Source of the DNA: Cephalothrix spiralis
Lineage: Eukaryota > Nemertea > Palaeonemertea > Archinemertea > Cephalotrichidae
Assembly (NCBI GenBank): GCA_032353305.1
Contig: JAUCNG010079996.1
Coordinates: 1 to 14,097, forward strand
Direction: 5' to 3'
Length of the DNA: 14,097 bases
The notes beneath the pieces are model-generated. The model saw nothing but the letters and a program-made list of their open reading frames with translations. It was not told the DNA's origin and did no database searches. The translations under genes and the position numbers were made by a program. Of the stretch, positions 1-8,492 are shown one piece after another. Each line of letters opens with the position of its first letter. The stretch's first letter is position 1.

Positions 1-451
1 TTTAAAGTTTCGAAAATCCCGATAAAGTATGGCTTGTATGGTATCAAAATAAAGGTAATTATGAATGCAGCTCATTGTAAGTGTTGATATTGCAATTCAA
101 CCCCACTGGATGCAAAGGGAACCTTAAACAATGAGTGACCCGGAACTGGTTACTTTTCCGTCATCACAAAACACCCAATATTCATTGATTCACCCACTCC
201 TTTTCAAAACCGGAAGTTGGTATTGCAAGAGGACAATACAATGAACAAGAGCATGTCTTTGTTTGTAGTATTTAATAATAATTGAGATGTGTTGTGCAAT
301 TCGAAAGAAAAAACAGAAATTTTAAAAATATCAAATTATCGCGTGCGTAAAAACACTATAATGGTATCCCAACTGTACAAAGGCAGAAGAACATTATTTT
401 TCAGAAAATTTCAATTCAAAGCCCAATGTTAAATTGCAGACATTAACTTTC
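1..451. other. Non-coding stretch, nothing recognised
   Basis: AT-rich sequence with stops in all frames and no credible exon, RNA gene or repeat that I can see. It may be intergenic DNA or the edge of the repeat that begins at about 452. Confidence 0.5.
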
Positions 452-1214
452 CACATTTGTGACCCGAAATATCAAAATGAGTTATCTTGACCTAAGTTTT
501 AAAATAAAAAATTGTATTATCTCAAAGTATTATCTAAGATACAGGCATTTACTTTGTGGATCTTTGTGTAGTGTCAGAAAACACTTTCTGAAATTTATCG
601 ATTTAAACAAATGCTTTATATCGAGGCAAAAAACGGAATATCATAGAATGACGTTAAAATTTGGTGTTCGCTTTTCGCGGCACGAATTTCAGTACTGTAT
701 CTCAACGGAATGTATTATATGATAGTAAAATAAATTGACGCATCGACAGAACAGAAGTGAATACCATTTTAGGCACGTATCGACCACATCCCATTTCCGT
801 AAAACAGGTGACCATTTTAATAGTTTTCTCATCCCTGTCACTTAACACTTTTTTAGGTTTCTATGATGGTAATGTCGTCAGTATATATACATTCGAACAC
901 ATATTTTTTTGAATTTATGGCGACATAAAAAACACGAATTTATCAGGACGTCCAAAATAGCGTCATGACGGACCTGTATTGATATTCGTATATATAATAT
1001 TGTGATGCAGTTTCACTATCATTGAACTTTATTCCGTTGACATACAGTGCTGAAATCTATGCCACGGAAAGAAACCTTCAATGTTAACATTATTCCAAAA
1101 TTGCAAGCAGAAAGCTCCTATTTTCCAAACGCCAAGTTTTTAAATAACGGGCAACGATTTTAAACGTCATTCTATGATATTAAGTCATATCGATATCTCG
1201 GGTCACATTTGCAT
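452..1214. repeat. Large imperfect inverted repeat (foldback duplication)
   Basis: The left arm (about 452-725) reappears as its reverse complement at about 1012-1214. Three anchors occur in the same order in both arms. The first is the GTGACCCGA block at 459-467, matched at 1198-1206. The second is the block around CATAGAATGACGTT at 637-660, matched at 1157-1181. The third is the block around CTCAACGGAAT at 686-711, matched at 1031-1056. The left arm has about 100 bp extra between anchors one and two, and the right arm has extra sequence between two and three, so the copy is old and indel-rich. About 290 bp separate the arms. The reading frame at 459-722 lies wholly inside the left arm and is not supported as a gene. 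The structure fits a degenerate non-autonomous DNA transposon or an inverted duplication; I see no target duplication. Confidence 0.7.
1028..1033 (-). promoter_or_regulatory. Candidate polyadenylation signal for the GPCR
   Basis: TTTATT on the plus strand reads AATAAA on the minus strand, about 230 bases past the GPCR stop codon. It falls inside the right arm of the inverted repeat. The hexamer is common by chance in such AT-rich DNA, so this is only a candidate. Confidence 0.25.
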
Positions 1215-1263
1215 GTACTGCTTATACAAAAAAATATACATATTGATAGTTTTCTCTAACGAA

Positions 1264-2337
1264 TCACGACACCTTTTGGCAAGCTAAATACCTCATTGTT
1301 AGATTTCTAAACTTCCTACCTGCGATAACGTAAACGTAAAAATTACTCAAACTATTAAGTGCACGAAGAAAATCCCAAACAGGACTATACACGAATCCTA
1401 CATAATAATATCCAAGAGAGGCATTGGCAAGAAAAACAAAAAAAGTATAAAATGCATATGGCACTTCAAAAGCGATGTTTAATATTAATATGCATACCAC
1501 TTTTATGGTAATTTCATCATTACTAACACTAGTGTTAGCGTTAGTTATTTTTTCATGATCTTTTTTCGATTTAAGATAATTTCGAAGAAACAGAGTGTTG
1601 ATAATTACCATAACCAAAAGTGGAAATAATATCTCCAAAAAACATTTACTGAATCCATTGTAGAAAGAAAAATATACATGAAATATAAACATGGAAATTG
1701 GATCAAATAAGTCCAGTATTTCTCTACTATTAACCCGCCAGCGCTTGGCACACTTATCAAAAAAAATATAGGGATAAAACTGAAACAGTATAGGAAACAA
1801 GAAAATATACGATGCCAAAATAATACACAGAGAAACCTTTTTCGTTCGTCCCATCGTGCAAAGTGTTTTTGCTTTTAAAGGATAACTCGTAACTATATAT
1901 CTCTCCACTCCTACGAAGATGGTGAACCAAATGCTTGCTAATTTACCTGCTCTTCCTAAATAGAATGTAACAAAATTAGTTAACTCAAAATAAAAGAAAA
2001 TTACTTCAGGTAATTTATAAGCTTGGAGACTTAGCCTGTTAAAATGGAAATATCCTACAATAGAGAATATATCGAATATTGCTATCATTCGAAGAATGTA
2101 ATTTGTCGTTGTTTTTGGAGTTTCTTTCCCCAATACTTTGATACACAGAATATTGTTAAATAATCCTAAACACAATACCGCAATCGGGATGATAACGTTA
2201 AATGCGACGTACTGTACATCCTTAGACTGGGGACTTAACATGTTATACCAATATTCGTTATAGTTGCAGTATAAGTCAAAACGAAAACGTGTACTGGTAG
2301 AAATAGTGGAATTACTAGCATTGAACGAAGTATCCAT
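1264..2337 (-). CDS. Class A (rhodopsin-family) GPCR, FMRFamide-receptor-like
   Basis: A 357-residue seven-helix receptor encoded in one uninterrupted frame. The extracellular N-terminus has two N-glycosylation sequons (N6 NAS, N9 NST). TM1 (about 44-69) carries the conserved Asn in GLFNNIL (N62), TM2 (80-100) has Asp89, and TM3 ends in the DRY-type triplet ERY (145-147) followed by SYPLKA. TM4 is about 168-190. TM5 (228-254) has Pro239, TM6 (277-301) has Pro293, and TM7 (318-340) ends in NFYVY (332-336) in place of NPxxY, followed by the helix-8 start GRKFRN. NFxxY and the ERY..YPL pattern are typical of FMRFamide-receptor-like invertebrate peptide receptors, so a neuropeptide ligand and G-protein signalling at the plasma membrane are inferred. 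The ligand cannot be read from the sequence. Oddities: no cysteine at the TM3 start to pair with C196 in loop 2, no Trp in TM4, and Glu291 at the TM6 toggle position. The start at Met1 gives a normal-length N-terminus. It could instead be an orphan receptor of a lineage-expanded group. Confidence 0.9.
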   Translation of the reverse strand: MDTSFNASNSTISTSTRFRFDLYCNYNEYWYNMLSPQSKDVQYVAFNVIIPIAVLCLGLFNNILCIKVLGKETPKTTTNYILRMIAIFDIFSIVGYFHFNRLSLQAYKLPEVIFFYFELTNFVTFYLGRAGKLASIWFTIFVGVERYIVTSYPLKAKTLCTMGRTKKVSLCIILASYIFLFPILFQFYPYIFFDKCAKRWRVNSREILDLFDPISMFIFHVYFSFYNGFSKCFLEILFPLLVMVIINTLFLRNYLKSKKDHEKITNANTSVSNDEITIKVVCILILNIAFEVPYAFYTFFVFLANASLGYYYVGFVYSPVWDFLRALNSLSNFYVYVIAGRKFRNLTMRYLACQKVS

Positions 2338-2523
2338 TATATCACAACTGATGAAAGCTTTGGAAAGAGATCATATAACTCAACGAATATATCAATTCAT
2401 AATTTATTAGGATACAGAAAAGTTATTCCAGTATTGAGTAATATTATTAATATACTTATCAAAGTATGATAATTATCATAAATAATAACCAGGGAAGGAA
2501 AAGTTGATGTATTATTGCAGAAA
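2338..2523. other. GPCR upstream region
   Basis: AT-rich upstream flank of the minus-strand receptor, ending where the tandem repeat block begins. I see no clear core promoter element. Confidence 0.3.
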
Positions 2524-3048
2524 TTCTGATTTTGGGGTGTCGATTGACGAATAATTTGATTACATCATCTCAAATTACTTAGGCTTTCTAGATTAGGCTC
2601 CTTACGCCGTTTCACATTGATCATGTAATTTATCAGACGGAATATTGATTTTAAGGTTTCGATTGGCGACGAATCTGATTACAGCTTCAAATATGGCCTA
2701 GCCTGTCAGAATGAAGCCTAAATTCACGCTCATAGCTCCCTTTTTATAGGGACATGCATTTTGTCACATCAAATACAGATTTAGTGATTTCGAGAAATGG
2801 GGAATTTGATTACAGCAACTAAAATTACTAAGTCTCTAGATGAAGCCGAAATCCACGCTCCCTTAAGTTACGCCGTTTCACATGTATCAAATTCAAATTT
2901 ATTTATGGGGACCCAATAAAAGGGTATGCCTTTATATCATGTATTTTATCAGATGAAATATGGATCAAGGGGATTCGATTGACGACGAATCTAATAACAG
3001 CATCAAATATTACTTCAGACTTTCTAGATCAGGCCTAAATCCACACCC
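2524..3048. repeat. Four diverged tandem copies of a 118-184 bp unit
   Basis: Unit starts are at about 2524, 2642, 2773 and 2957, giving spacings of about 118, 131 and 184 bp. Each unit opens with a version of GATTTTGGGGTGTCGATTGA, followed by GACGAATYTGATTACAGC-like and CAAATTACTTAGRCTTTCTAG-like blocks. These lead to an AGGCCTAAATCCACGCTCC-like tail and, in copies 1 and 3, TTACGCCGTTTCACAT. Copy 3 is the most diverged at its start, and copies 2 and 3 carry extra sequence near their 3' ends. Units are not in a common codon phase and contain stops, so this is non-coding satellite-like or transposon-derived DNA upstream of the GPCR. Confidence 0.75.
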
Positions 3049-3164
3049 CGTGCATTATTCAATTGCTGGGTGGCACAATTTTTGAGCTATTTTTACTTTA
3101 AATTAAAGTAGTCTTTTTTGTCCAGAAACGCAATTCTTGCTAATTTTGTAGCCATTGGCCAATT

Positions 3165-3431
3165 ACACAAGTTTATGGAACTTTTGGGGTTAAACCTTCA
3201 GACCCCAGCTTTCGGATCAGAAAATATCGGGTTCGACCCTTTTTGGGAACCTAAAAAAATTGCAAATTTGGCCCCTGAGGCCCTTTCGAAATAATAACTT
3301 GAACCTAGAATTTCCACAAGCTTTCTGAAAATATAAGGATTGATGGGGTTTAGGCCCGCACTTCCGAGATTTTGGCGGGGGCGAAAACTGGGGTCAGAAG
3401 GTTTAACCCCAAAAGTTCTATAAACTTGTGT
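3165..3431. repeat. Foldback element with about 44 bp inverted arms
   Basis: The left arm 3165-3208 (starts ACACAAGTTTATGGAACTTT, ends GACCCCAG) is matched by the reverse complement of 3388-3431 with only about two mismatches. The 179 bp centre shows weaker extension of the symmetry just inside the arms. There is no coding potential inside. The arrangement is that of a miniature inverted-repeat element or a remnant of one. I see no convincing target-site duplication. Confidence 0.75.
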
Positions 3432-3940
3432 ATTCTAATCAAAAAGAAGTTATTCATTATTAATTGAATAAAAGACTGAATAACTGGTTTTCACTTCTTA
3501 GAGTTATAAAAAACCACAACAATGCACAATCTTAGAATTTTGGAACTGAAAATTTGCGATCAGAATGACACGGAAATAGTGTTTATCATTTCATCGAGCT
3601 GAAAAATGTTAATATTTAATAAGTTACTAAGATGTAAAAAATGCAGAAAAAACGGTTTAGCACTTCTTTTTAGCTTACGTGCACAATTTGCTTATGTTTG
3701 CCGTTTGGGAATTTAAACAGAATATTGATTTCGAGTTTCAACTAAATATTATGTCATTCAGCATTTCTTGTTATTAAAGGAGAAAATTAATACCATTTCC
3801 TGATTCAAAGTCAACTATCTTCATTAATATCAATCACAGCAACATGAAACTTTATATATCAAAATATTTCTAATCAAAATCGCCTACACAATCATTTAGT
3901 TGTTTTTGGAAAAATTTAAAATGTTGAAATTAGTATAGTT
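3432..3940. other. Non-coding AT-rich stretch
   Basis: No exon, RNA gene or clear repeat is visible. All frames are broken by frequent stops. Confidence 0.4.
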
Positions 3941-4096
3941 ATGCACCAGTCAATGAAATGCACCGGGGGGAATGTGGAAATAGCGCTGCGTAGCGATATC
4001 GCTTGGATGGCATTTTTTTGGCGCTAGGCCTCGCAGGCGGGGATATTTTTTCAAGCGCTATCAGTCGCTATGGATCGCCCATAGGGGCGGGGAATT
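3941..4096. repeat. GC-rich degenerate repeat related to the 9092-9614 element
   Basis: A sharp GC-rich island in AT-rich surroundings. It opens with ATGCACCAGTCAATGAAATG (3941-3960), which resembles the left end ATGCACTAGTCATTGAACTG at 9092-9111. It closes with GGATCGCCCATAGGGGCGGG (4072-4091), which resembles the next module of that same arm, GGATCACCATATAATGGGTG, at 9111 onward. Between these lie short GCGCT and GCGAT motifs (AGCGCTGCGTAGCGATATCG, GGCGCTAGGCCTCGCAGGCG), again like the 9092-9614 arms. It looks like a fragment or rearranged solo end of the same element family. Confidence 0.5.
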
Positions 4097-4761
4097 TTAA
4101 ATTATTACAGAAAAAATCCGCTTGCAAATGAAACAAATGAGCAAAACACAGAAATTTTTTAAAAAGAATAACTTTCAGCTCAGCCGCGGTGATTTTGCTT
4201 TTTATAAAAATGTTTTTTTTCATATACTAGATATGTACCGCCACCCTATCCGCCGTATCCGGGGACATCCGCAATCCGCGTCAATTTTTTGCCGTTGCCC
4301 GCAGAGATATAAGAGCATAAGTAGAATCTTGGTAAAAACAATAAGTTTTACACTACGTGACAATAGATCTTATCTTCGAATTGTATTGCACATTAATTTA
4401 GACGGATTTTGAGTGAGAGGCCGAAAATGATCATTTATCGGTATTTCCATTTTTATCACACAAAGAAAGTCAACAAAAAAAATGTAGGTAGTTGGGTCAC
4501 GGATCATAATATTAGGCAAAATTGGGTGCATGCACGTGATCGATAAGATATTACATTACCAATTAGATTTTTTGATATATTGTCTGTGTCCGTGGTTCTC
4601 TGTAATCTTATTACAAATTGTAGCCTAACTGAACTTGAATAAACTTTTGATCTTTGGTCACACAAAATTAAACCATTTATTTATTTTACCTGGATATACT
4701 AACATTACGGGTTGATATAAGTTCAAAACGATGTTCTAATGTCGTATATAGTGATTTACTG
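4097..4761. other. Intergenic region upstream of the transporter
   Basis: AT-rich sequence with no recognisable gene. The 96-codon reading frame at 4122-4412 has no domain, no membrane pattern and no supported homology, so I treat it as chance. The region should contain the transporter promoter and any 5' UTR. Confidence 0.4.
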
Positions 4762-4769
4762 TATAAATA
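4762..4769 (+). promoter_or_regulatory. Candidate TATA box before SLC49A4-like gene
   Basis: TATAAATA lies 36 bases before the ATG at 4805. If it were the TATA box, the 5' UTR would be only about ten bases, which is short. An alternative is that TTTATTAG at 4779-4786 is a 3' splice site of a 5' UTR intron and transcription starts further upstream. Confidence 0.2.
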
Positions 4770-4804
4770 AATGTTTTGTTTATTAGCATTTAATTTGGTT
4801 CAAA

Positions 4805-6190
4805 ATGGATAAGTATGACACTCCATCTTCAGAGATGATTTCAAAATCAAAAGATGAGACATTATCTATTACGAAATCATACAAAAGGAGGTGGTACATC
4901 CTTACTGTGTTTTCAAGTATTTGCATTTTATCTAATGCGGGTGTAAATGCCTATGGATGTATCGCTAGCTCGGCAAAGGTTGTTTTTGGATGGCAAAATT
5001 CTGACATTGCTTTAATGTTGTTTACTCAGACCCTAGCAATGATTGTTTTATTTCTACCTATATCTTGGCTAATGAAGGCAAAGGGACTACGGTATCCTAT
5101 TTTATTATCAAGTTTATCAATATTTGTCGGGACTATTTTAAGATGCTTACCACTATCTAACCAATGGTATAAACTTGCTGCTAATTTAGCTGCTCTCATC
5201 AACAGTGTAGCAGTTACCACTGGTTCGTTTGGATCTACAGCAGTGAGTGCAGCCTGGTTTCCAGCAAAGGAGAGAACAGTGTCAACTTCAATCGGGGTAT
5301 TATCAACGGTACTGGGTGTTGCTATATCGTACCTCATAGGTCCACTAATGGTACCTGGTGGTCCTTGCATTAACGCGACCAATGGTGGTTTAAGCAACTG
5401 CACAGGAGAGCAATTAAAAACTGAAAGGAGTAAAATTATGATGCTTTTCTATGTCGAAGCCGCTGCAGCAGGACTTTGTTTCTTAGCCTGTTTAGTATAT
5501 TTTCCGAGTTTACCGCCTAAACCACCTAGTATATCTGCTGGAATCAAACGTGCGGAACATTTTCTTCAGGACATCAAACAAGTATTTATTAAAAAGGATA
5601 TTTGGCTAGTAGCAATAGCTTACTGCCTAGTTGGAGGAATTGGTGATGCTTGGATATTTGGGCTCAGCCTCCTGTGGGCACCATTAGGGATATCACAACA
5701 AGAAATTGGAAGGATAGGTTTTTTATCATTGATATGTGGTAGTATTATTTCACCTATCTTTGCTAAAATAACAACGTTAAACATATTCCAAAAGCGTTTT
5801 AAAGCTATATTAATTATTTTGAATATCTTATGCGCTTTATTTTGTACTTGGTTTTTATTAATGACACTGGGTTATATTCCTTTAAATATGTTATTTATGT
5901 ACATCAGCGTTATAAGTTACCGAACAATTGTTTCAATTGAAGCCCCGTTATATCTCGAACTCTGCTGTGAAATGGGATATCCTATTCCTGAATCGGTCAG
6001 TACATGTTTTGTAAAATTTATTTTTAATGTATTCATGGCTTTCTTTTTTATTGTATTTTTCATTCCAAATATGAGTATAAACTGGCTGAATTGGGTACTT
6101 GGAGTTTCAATTCTTTTGGCAATTATGTTATGTTGCGTCTTTAAGCCAAGCTACAAAAGGCATTCCCTGGATTTACCTAAAACATTATAA
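4805..6190 (+). CDS. SLC49A4 (DIRC2)-like lysosomal major facilitator transporter
   Basis: A 461-residue, roughly 12-helix major facilitator transporter in a single exon; human SLC49A4 is close to this length. Family landmarks are RRWYIL (28-33) before TM1, DIAL (67-70), the GLR loop and GTILRCLPLS (94-118), WFPAKER (151-157), YFPSLPPKPPSI (232-243), ELCCEMGYPIPES (385-397) and the C-terminal SINWLNW with FKPSY (446-450). These match SLC49A4 better than the FLVCR haem/choline branch of SLC49. Two N-glycosylation sequons (N190 NAT, N198 NCT) sit in the predicted luminal loop before TM6, as in the mammalian protein. Vertebrate SLC49A4 is a lysosomal membrane protein reported to move pyridoxine; carrying that substrate over to this protein is inference. 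The start has a good context (CAAAATGG). Oddities: no introns, and no clear acidic dileucine signal in the N-terminal tail, whereas human SLC49A4 has one. A paralogue or retrocopy rather than the one-to-one orthologue is possible. Confidence 0.9.
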   Translation: MDKYDTPSSEMISKSKDETLSITKSYKRRWYILTVFSSICILSNAGVNAYGCIASSAKVVFGWQNSDIALMLFTQTLAMIVLFLPISWLMKAKGLRYPILLSSLSIFVGTILRCLPLSNQWYKLAANLAALINSVAVTTGSFGSTAVSAAWFPAKERTVSTSIGVLSTVLGVAISYLIGPLMVPGGPCINATNGGLSNCTGEQLKTERSKIMMLFYVEAAAAGLCFLACLVYFPSLPPKPPSISAGIKRAEHFLQDIKQVFIKKDIWLVAIAYCLVGGIGDAWIFGLSLLWAPLGISQQEIGRIGFLSLICGSIISPIFAKITTLNIFQKRFKAILIILNILCALFCTWFLLMTLGYIPLNMLFMYISVISYRTIVSIEAPLYLELCCEMGYPIPESVSTCFVKFIFNVFMAFFFIVFFIPNMSINWLNWVLGVSILLAIMLCCVFKPSYKRHSLDLPKTL

Positions 6191-7155
6191 GCCTGTTAAA
6201 AGCCTAAATCAAAATGAGGGTTGCACACGTGAGTATCGTACTCTATTTAATAATTTAGACTGGATCTGTGAACATCGTTCCGAATTAAATAGTCTTAAAT
6301 GAATTGAATTCAATTGTTTTGTTAATTTTCTGAACGCATTTCTGAACGATGCCTTAATCAGAATTGAAATGGTATCAAAACGGCCTTAAGATGCCCCAAC
6401 GTACTACCCGAGCCCAACCACTAGGTTGGTGGGTTGGCAAAGACTGTTATAGTATGTGCTGGAGTATATCAAAATGAAGCTTATGATGAATGTACAAATG
6501 TACAGACATTAATTTAGAATTTCGAAAGACAGTGCTATATATTGCTCATCAATGCTAAACAGCTGCATTAATTTAGCAGGATTCAACATGACCTTTATTT
6601 TGATATGTTACAAGCCATGCTAATAGTAATCTTAATCAGACAATAATCTTAAGAAATTTCTGCGAGGTTACCATAAAAATAGTGACGTCATGGTTTGAAA
6701 ATAAAACATAGATAGTCCATGTTATTTTCGGGAATACAGTTTTGCATAGCAGACACAAGGACCTACAGATATATATGTCATCAAGTGTACCGGAACAATA
6801 ATCTAACCTGCAGACTTTGTGGGGAGCATGAGGAAGACCAAGATGATGTCCTCATGCAAACAAGATCGAGTTTAGAATCACAATTGAGGACATTTTCAAT
6901 GACACTGACCTCAAAGCAACAGCAAACCATTAATAAAGCACTTGCACTGAAATGTATGTTTGAATCTTCAGCTTTAAAAAATGGAAAGCCCAATTTTTTT
7001 TAAGTGATTATTCAGCTAATCTTACTCACAAAATGGCATCTTGCAAGCAGGGTCAAGTTGAGTTTGATATGTTCGATTTTAAAATATCAAAAAAATTTAA
7101 GAATGTGGGCAGCTGGTGGAAGCCAGGGGGAAACCCAGAATGTCAGATTACACAT
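6191..7155. other. Transporter 3' flank and intergenic DNA
   Basis: Holds the likely 3' UTR of the transporter. A candidate AATAAA is at 6700-6705, about 510 bases past the stop. A small perfect hairpin, CCAACC-ACTA-GGTTGG, lies at 6414-6429. The reading frame at 6719-7003 contains a CxxC pair (CRLCGEHEED) but I cannot tie it to a family. Nothing else is recognised. Confidence 0.4.
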
Positions 7156-7234
7156 ATGAAATTCATCTTATTCTTAAATCTGCATCGATATTACTAATTT
7201 AGTAATATCAATGCAGATTTAAGATGAATTTCAT
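7156..7234. repeat. Near-perfect 79 bp palindrome (foldback)
   Basis: The left arm 7156-7197 (ATGAAATTCATCTT...ATTACTAA) pairs with the right arm 7199-7234 (TTAGTAATAT...GAATTTCAT) around a single central T. The only differences are one C/T substitution and a 6-base segment present only in the left arm. A transcript would fold into a hairpin of about 36 bp with a minimal loop. There is no coding content. Confidence 0.85.
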
Positions 7235-8018
7235 TTCTGATGATTCATTGAAAAACGATACTAGCTAGAGAGGTCACTAGCTACAGGTATTTATAATAGA
7301 GCAACAAGGCATATTAAATTTCAAGCTCAGCAAGGGGATGTGATCTTCTCACTGAGTCAAATTTACTGAGGAAATATATTTTGTACATCTTGTATTACGT
7401 GCAAAAATGCAAAGAAAAAAACGATTTTAAAGAATTATACAATGTTATTCTGTTGGCAATTTTTTTCAAAAGGGCTGGTCGTATCAATAATTGGTACCAA
7501 TAATTATTTGCCTATTTTACGTTAACAGAATTTTAAAGGTAGATTTTACCTTTTTTGTGAATTATGACAGTGAATTTTAAGAGGTTGAGGCCATATGCCG
7601 CTATAAGGTTCAGACAGCTTCTTTAGTGTAGAGCCGGACTACTTTCGCCATACAAAAGAAGCATGTGAACCATAACCAGCATAGCAATTTTTGATCCAAA
7701 GAGCACAGGGCTTTACAAAAAAGATAAACAATTACATGTAATTGCAGATTTTCATAGATAATACTGAACCAATACCTTTACACTATGATATATTACTATT
7801 ATGGTTTAGATCTTCATTTAGGAAAATTATCTAGATTACGGTTAACGATTTAGGTTATTTCACCTAAGGCTAAAAAGCTTTAGATCTATACCTCGTTTTA
7901 TGACCGTTTTTTACTTTATGCCACTATACATTTAAGGAGTCAATTTTAGATAGATTTACGGCTTACGAAAAACCCTTCCAGACCCTCCTGAGTGAGACAG
8001 AGAATGAGAAAGACATAT
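7235..8018. other. Non-coding stretch, nothing recognised
   Basis: AT-rich, with stops in all frames and no clear repeat or RNA gene seen by eye. Confidence 0.4.
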
Positions 8019-8082
8019 GAAGTTTGAACTTGAAGTTTGAATTTTGAAGTTTTCATTTAGTTTTGACTTTTGAGTTTTGAAC
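8019..8082. repeat. Low-complexity GAAGTTTGAA-like tract
   Basis: A degenerate run of (T)GAAGTTTGAA, TTGAAGTTTT, TTTTGACTTT and TGAGTTTTGAAC units, each about 9-12 bases. It is a short imperfect microsatellite with no coding meaning. Confidence 0.6.
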
Positions 8083-8263
8083 AAAAAAATATTTTAAAAA
8101 TTTACCAATTGACTGTCATGTGTCTTGTGTTCTTTGACATTCTGATTTAAGCTGTCAAATGGTCAGTGTGCTTGTGCAAGCCAGTTAAGTGGCCGTTTCA
8201 CTACACTTGTATTTAAGCTGTTTTTGTTTCTGCCGCCATGCATGATTGTGACACAATCGCAAG

Positions 8264-8492
8264 ACTGGCGTGAAGTTGGCGGCCAATTATCCAGCGGCCC
8301 AGTTTTTTATCTTGCTCTTTTGTTTAACCTGAGATAATTATTCTGAGTTTTTTTAGTAAAAAAGCTATATGATTAACAAATGGATATTATACCATGCAAC
8401 ACAAAAAACTCAGAATTCTTATCTCAAGTTAAACAAAAAATCAAGATAAAAAACTGGGCCGCTGGATAATTGGCCGCCAACTTCACTCCAGT
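8264..8492. mobile_element. MITE-like element, about 90 bp terminal inverted repeats
   Basis: The left arm 8264-8354 (begins ACTGGCGTGAAGTTGGCGGC, ends in CTGAGTTTTTT) pairs with the right arm 8403-8492 with only scattered mismatches, leaving a 48 bp centre. The 229 bp element has no open frame. TCGCAAG occurs immediately outside the left end (8257-8263) and 2 bases outside the right end (8495-8501), consistent with a 7-8 bp target-site duplication. Such a length points toward a hAT-like mobiliser, but the superfamily is inference. Confidence 0.8.

Noticed and set aside
459-722. 87-codon plus-strand reading frame
   Set aside because: It lies inside the left arm of the inverted repeat, has no domain or membrane pattern, and its mirror copy is not open in the matching frame.
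3229-3239. GGGTTCGACCC resembling a tRNA T-arm
   Set aside because: No matching A box, anticodon arm or acceptor stem could be drawn around it. It is a small palindrome inside the foldback element.
4122-4412. 96-codon plus-strand reading frame
   Set aside because: Low-complexity lysine- and phenylalanine-rich start, no recognised family, and it directly abuts a degenerate repeat.
5026-5403. 125-codon minus-strand reading frame
   Set aside because: Antisense shadow of the transporter gene, which has clear family motifs in the other strand.
6099-6302. 67-codon plus-strand reading frame
   Set aside because: Overlaps the transporter 3' end in another frame and has no independent support.
6719-7003. 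94-codon frame with a CRLCGEHEED segment
   Set aside because: The single CxxC pair hints at a zinc-binding or retroelement remnant, but there is no second pair, no flanking homology and an antisense frame overlaps it. Too weak to call.
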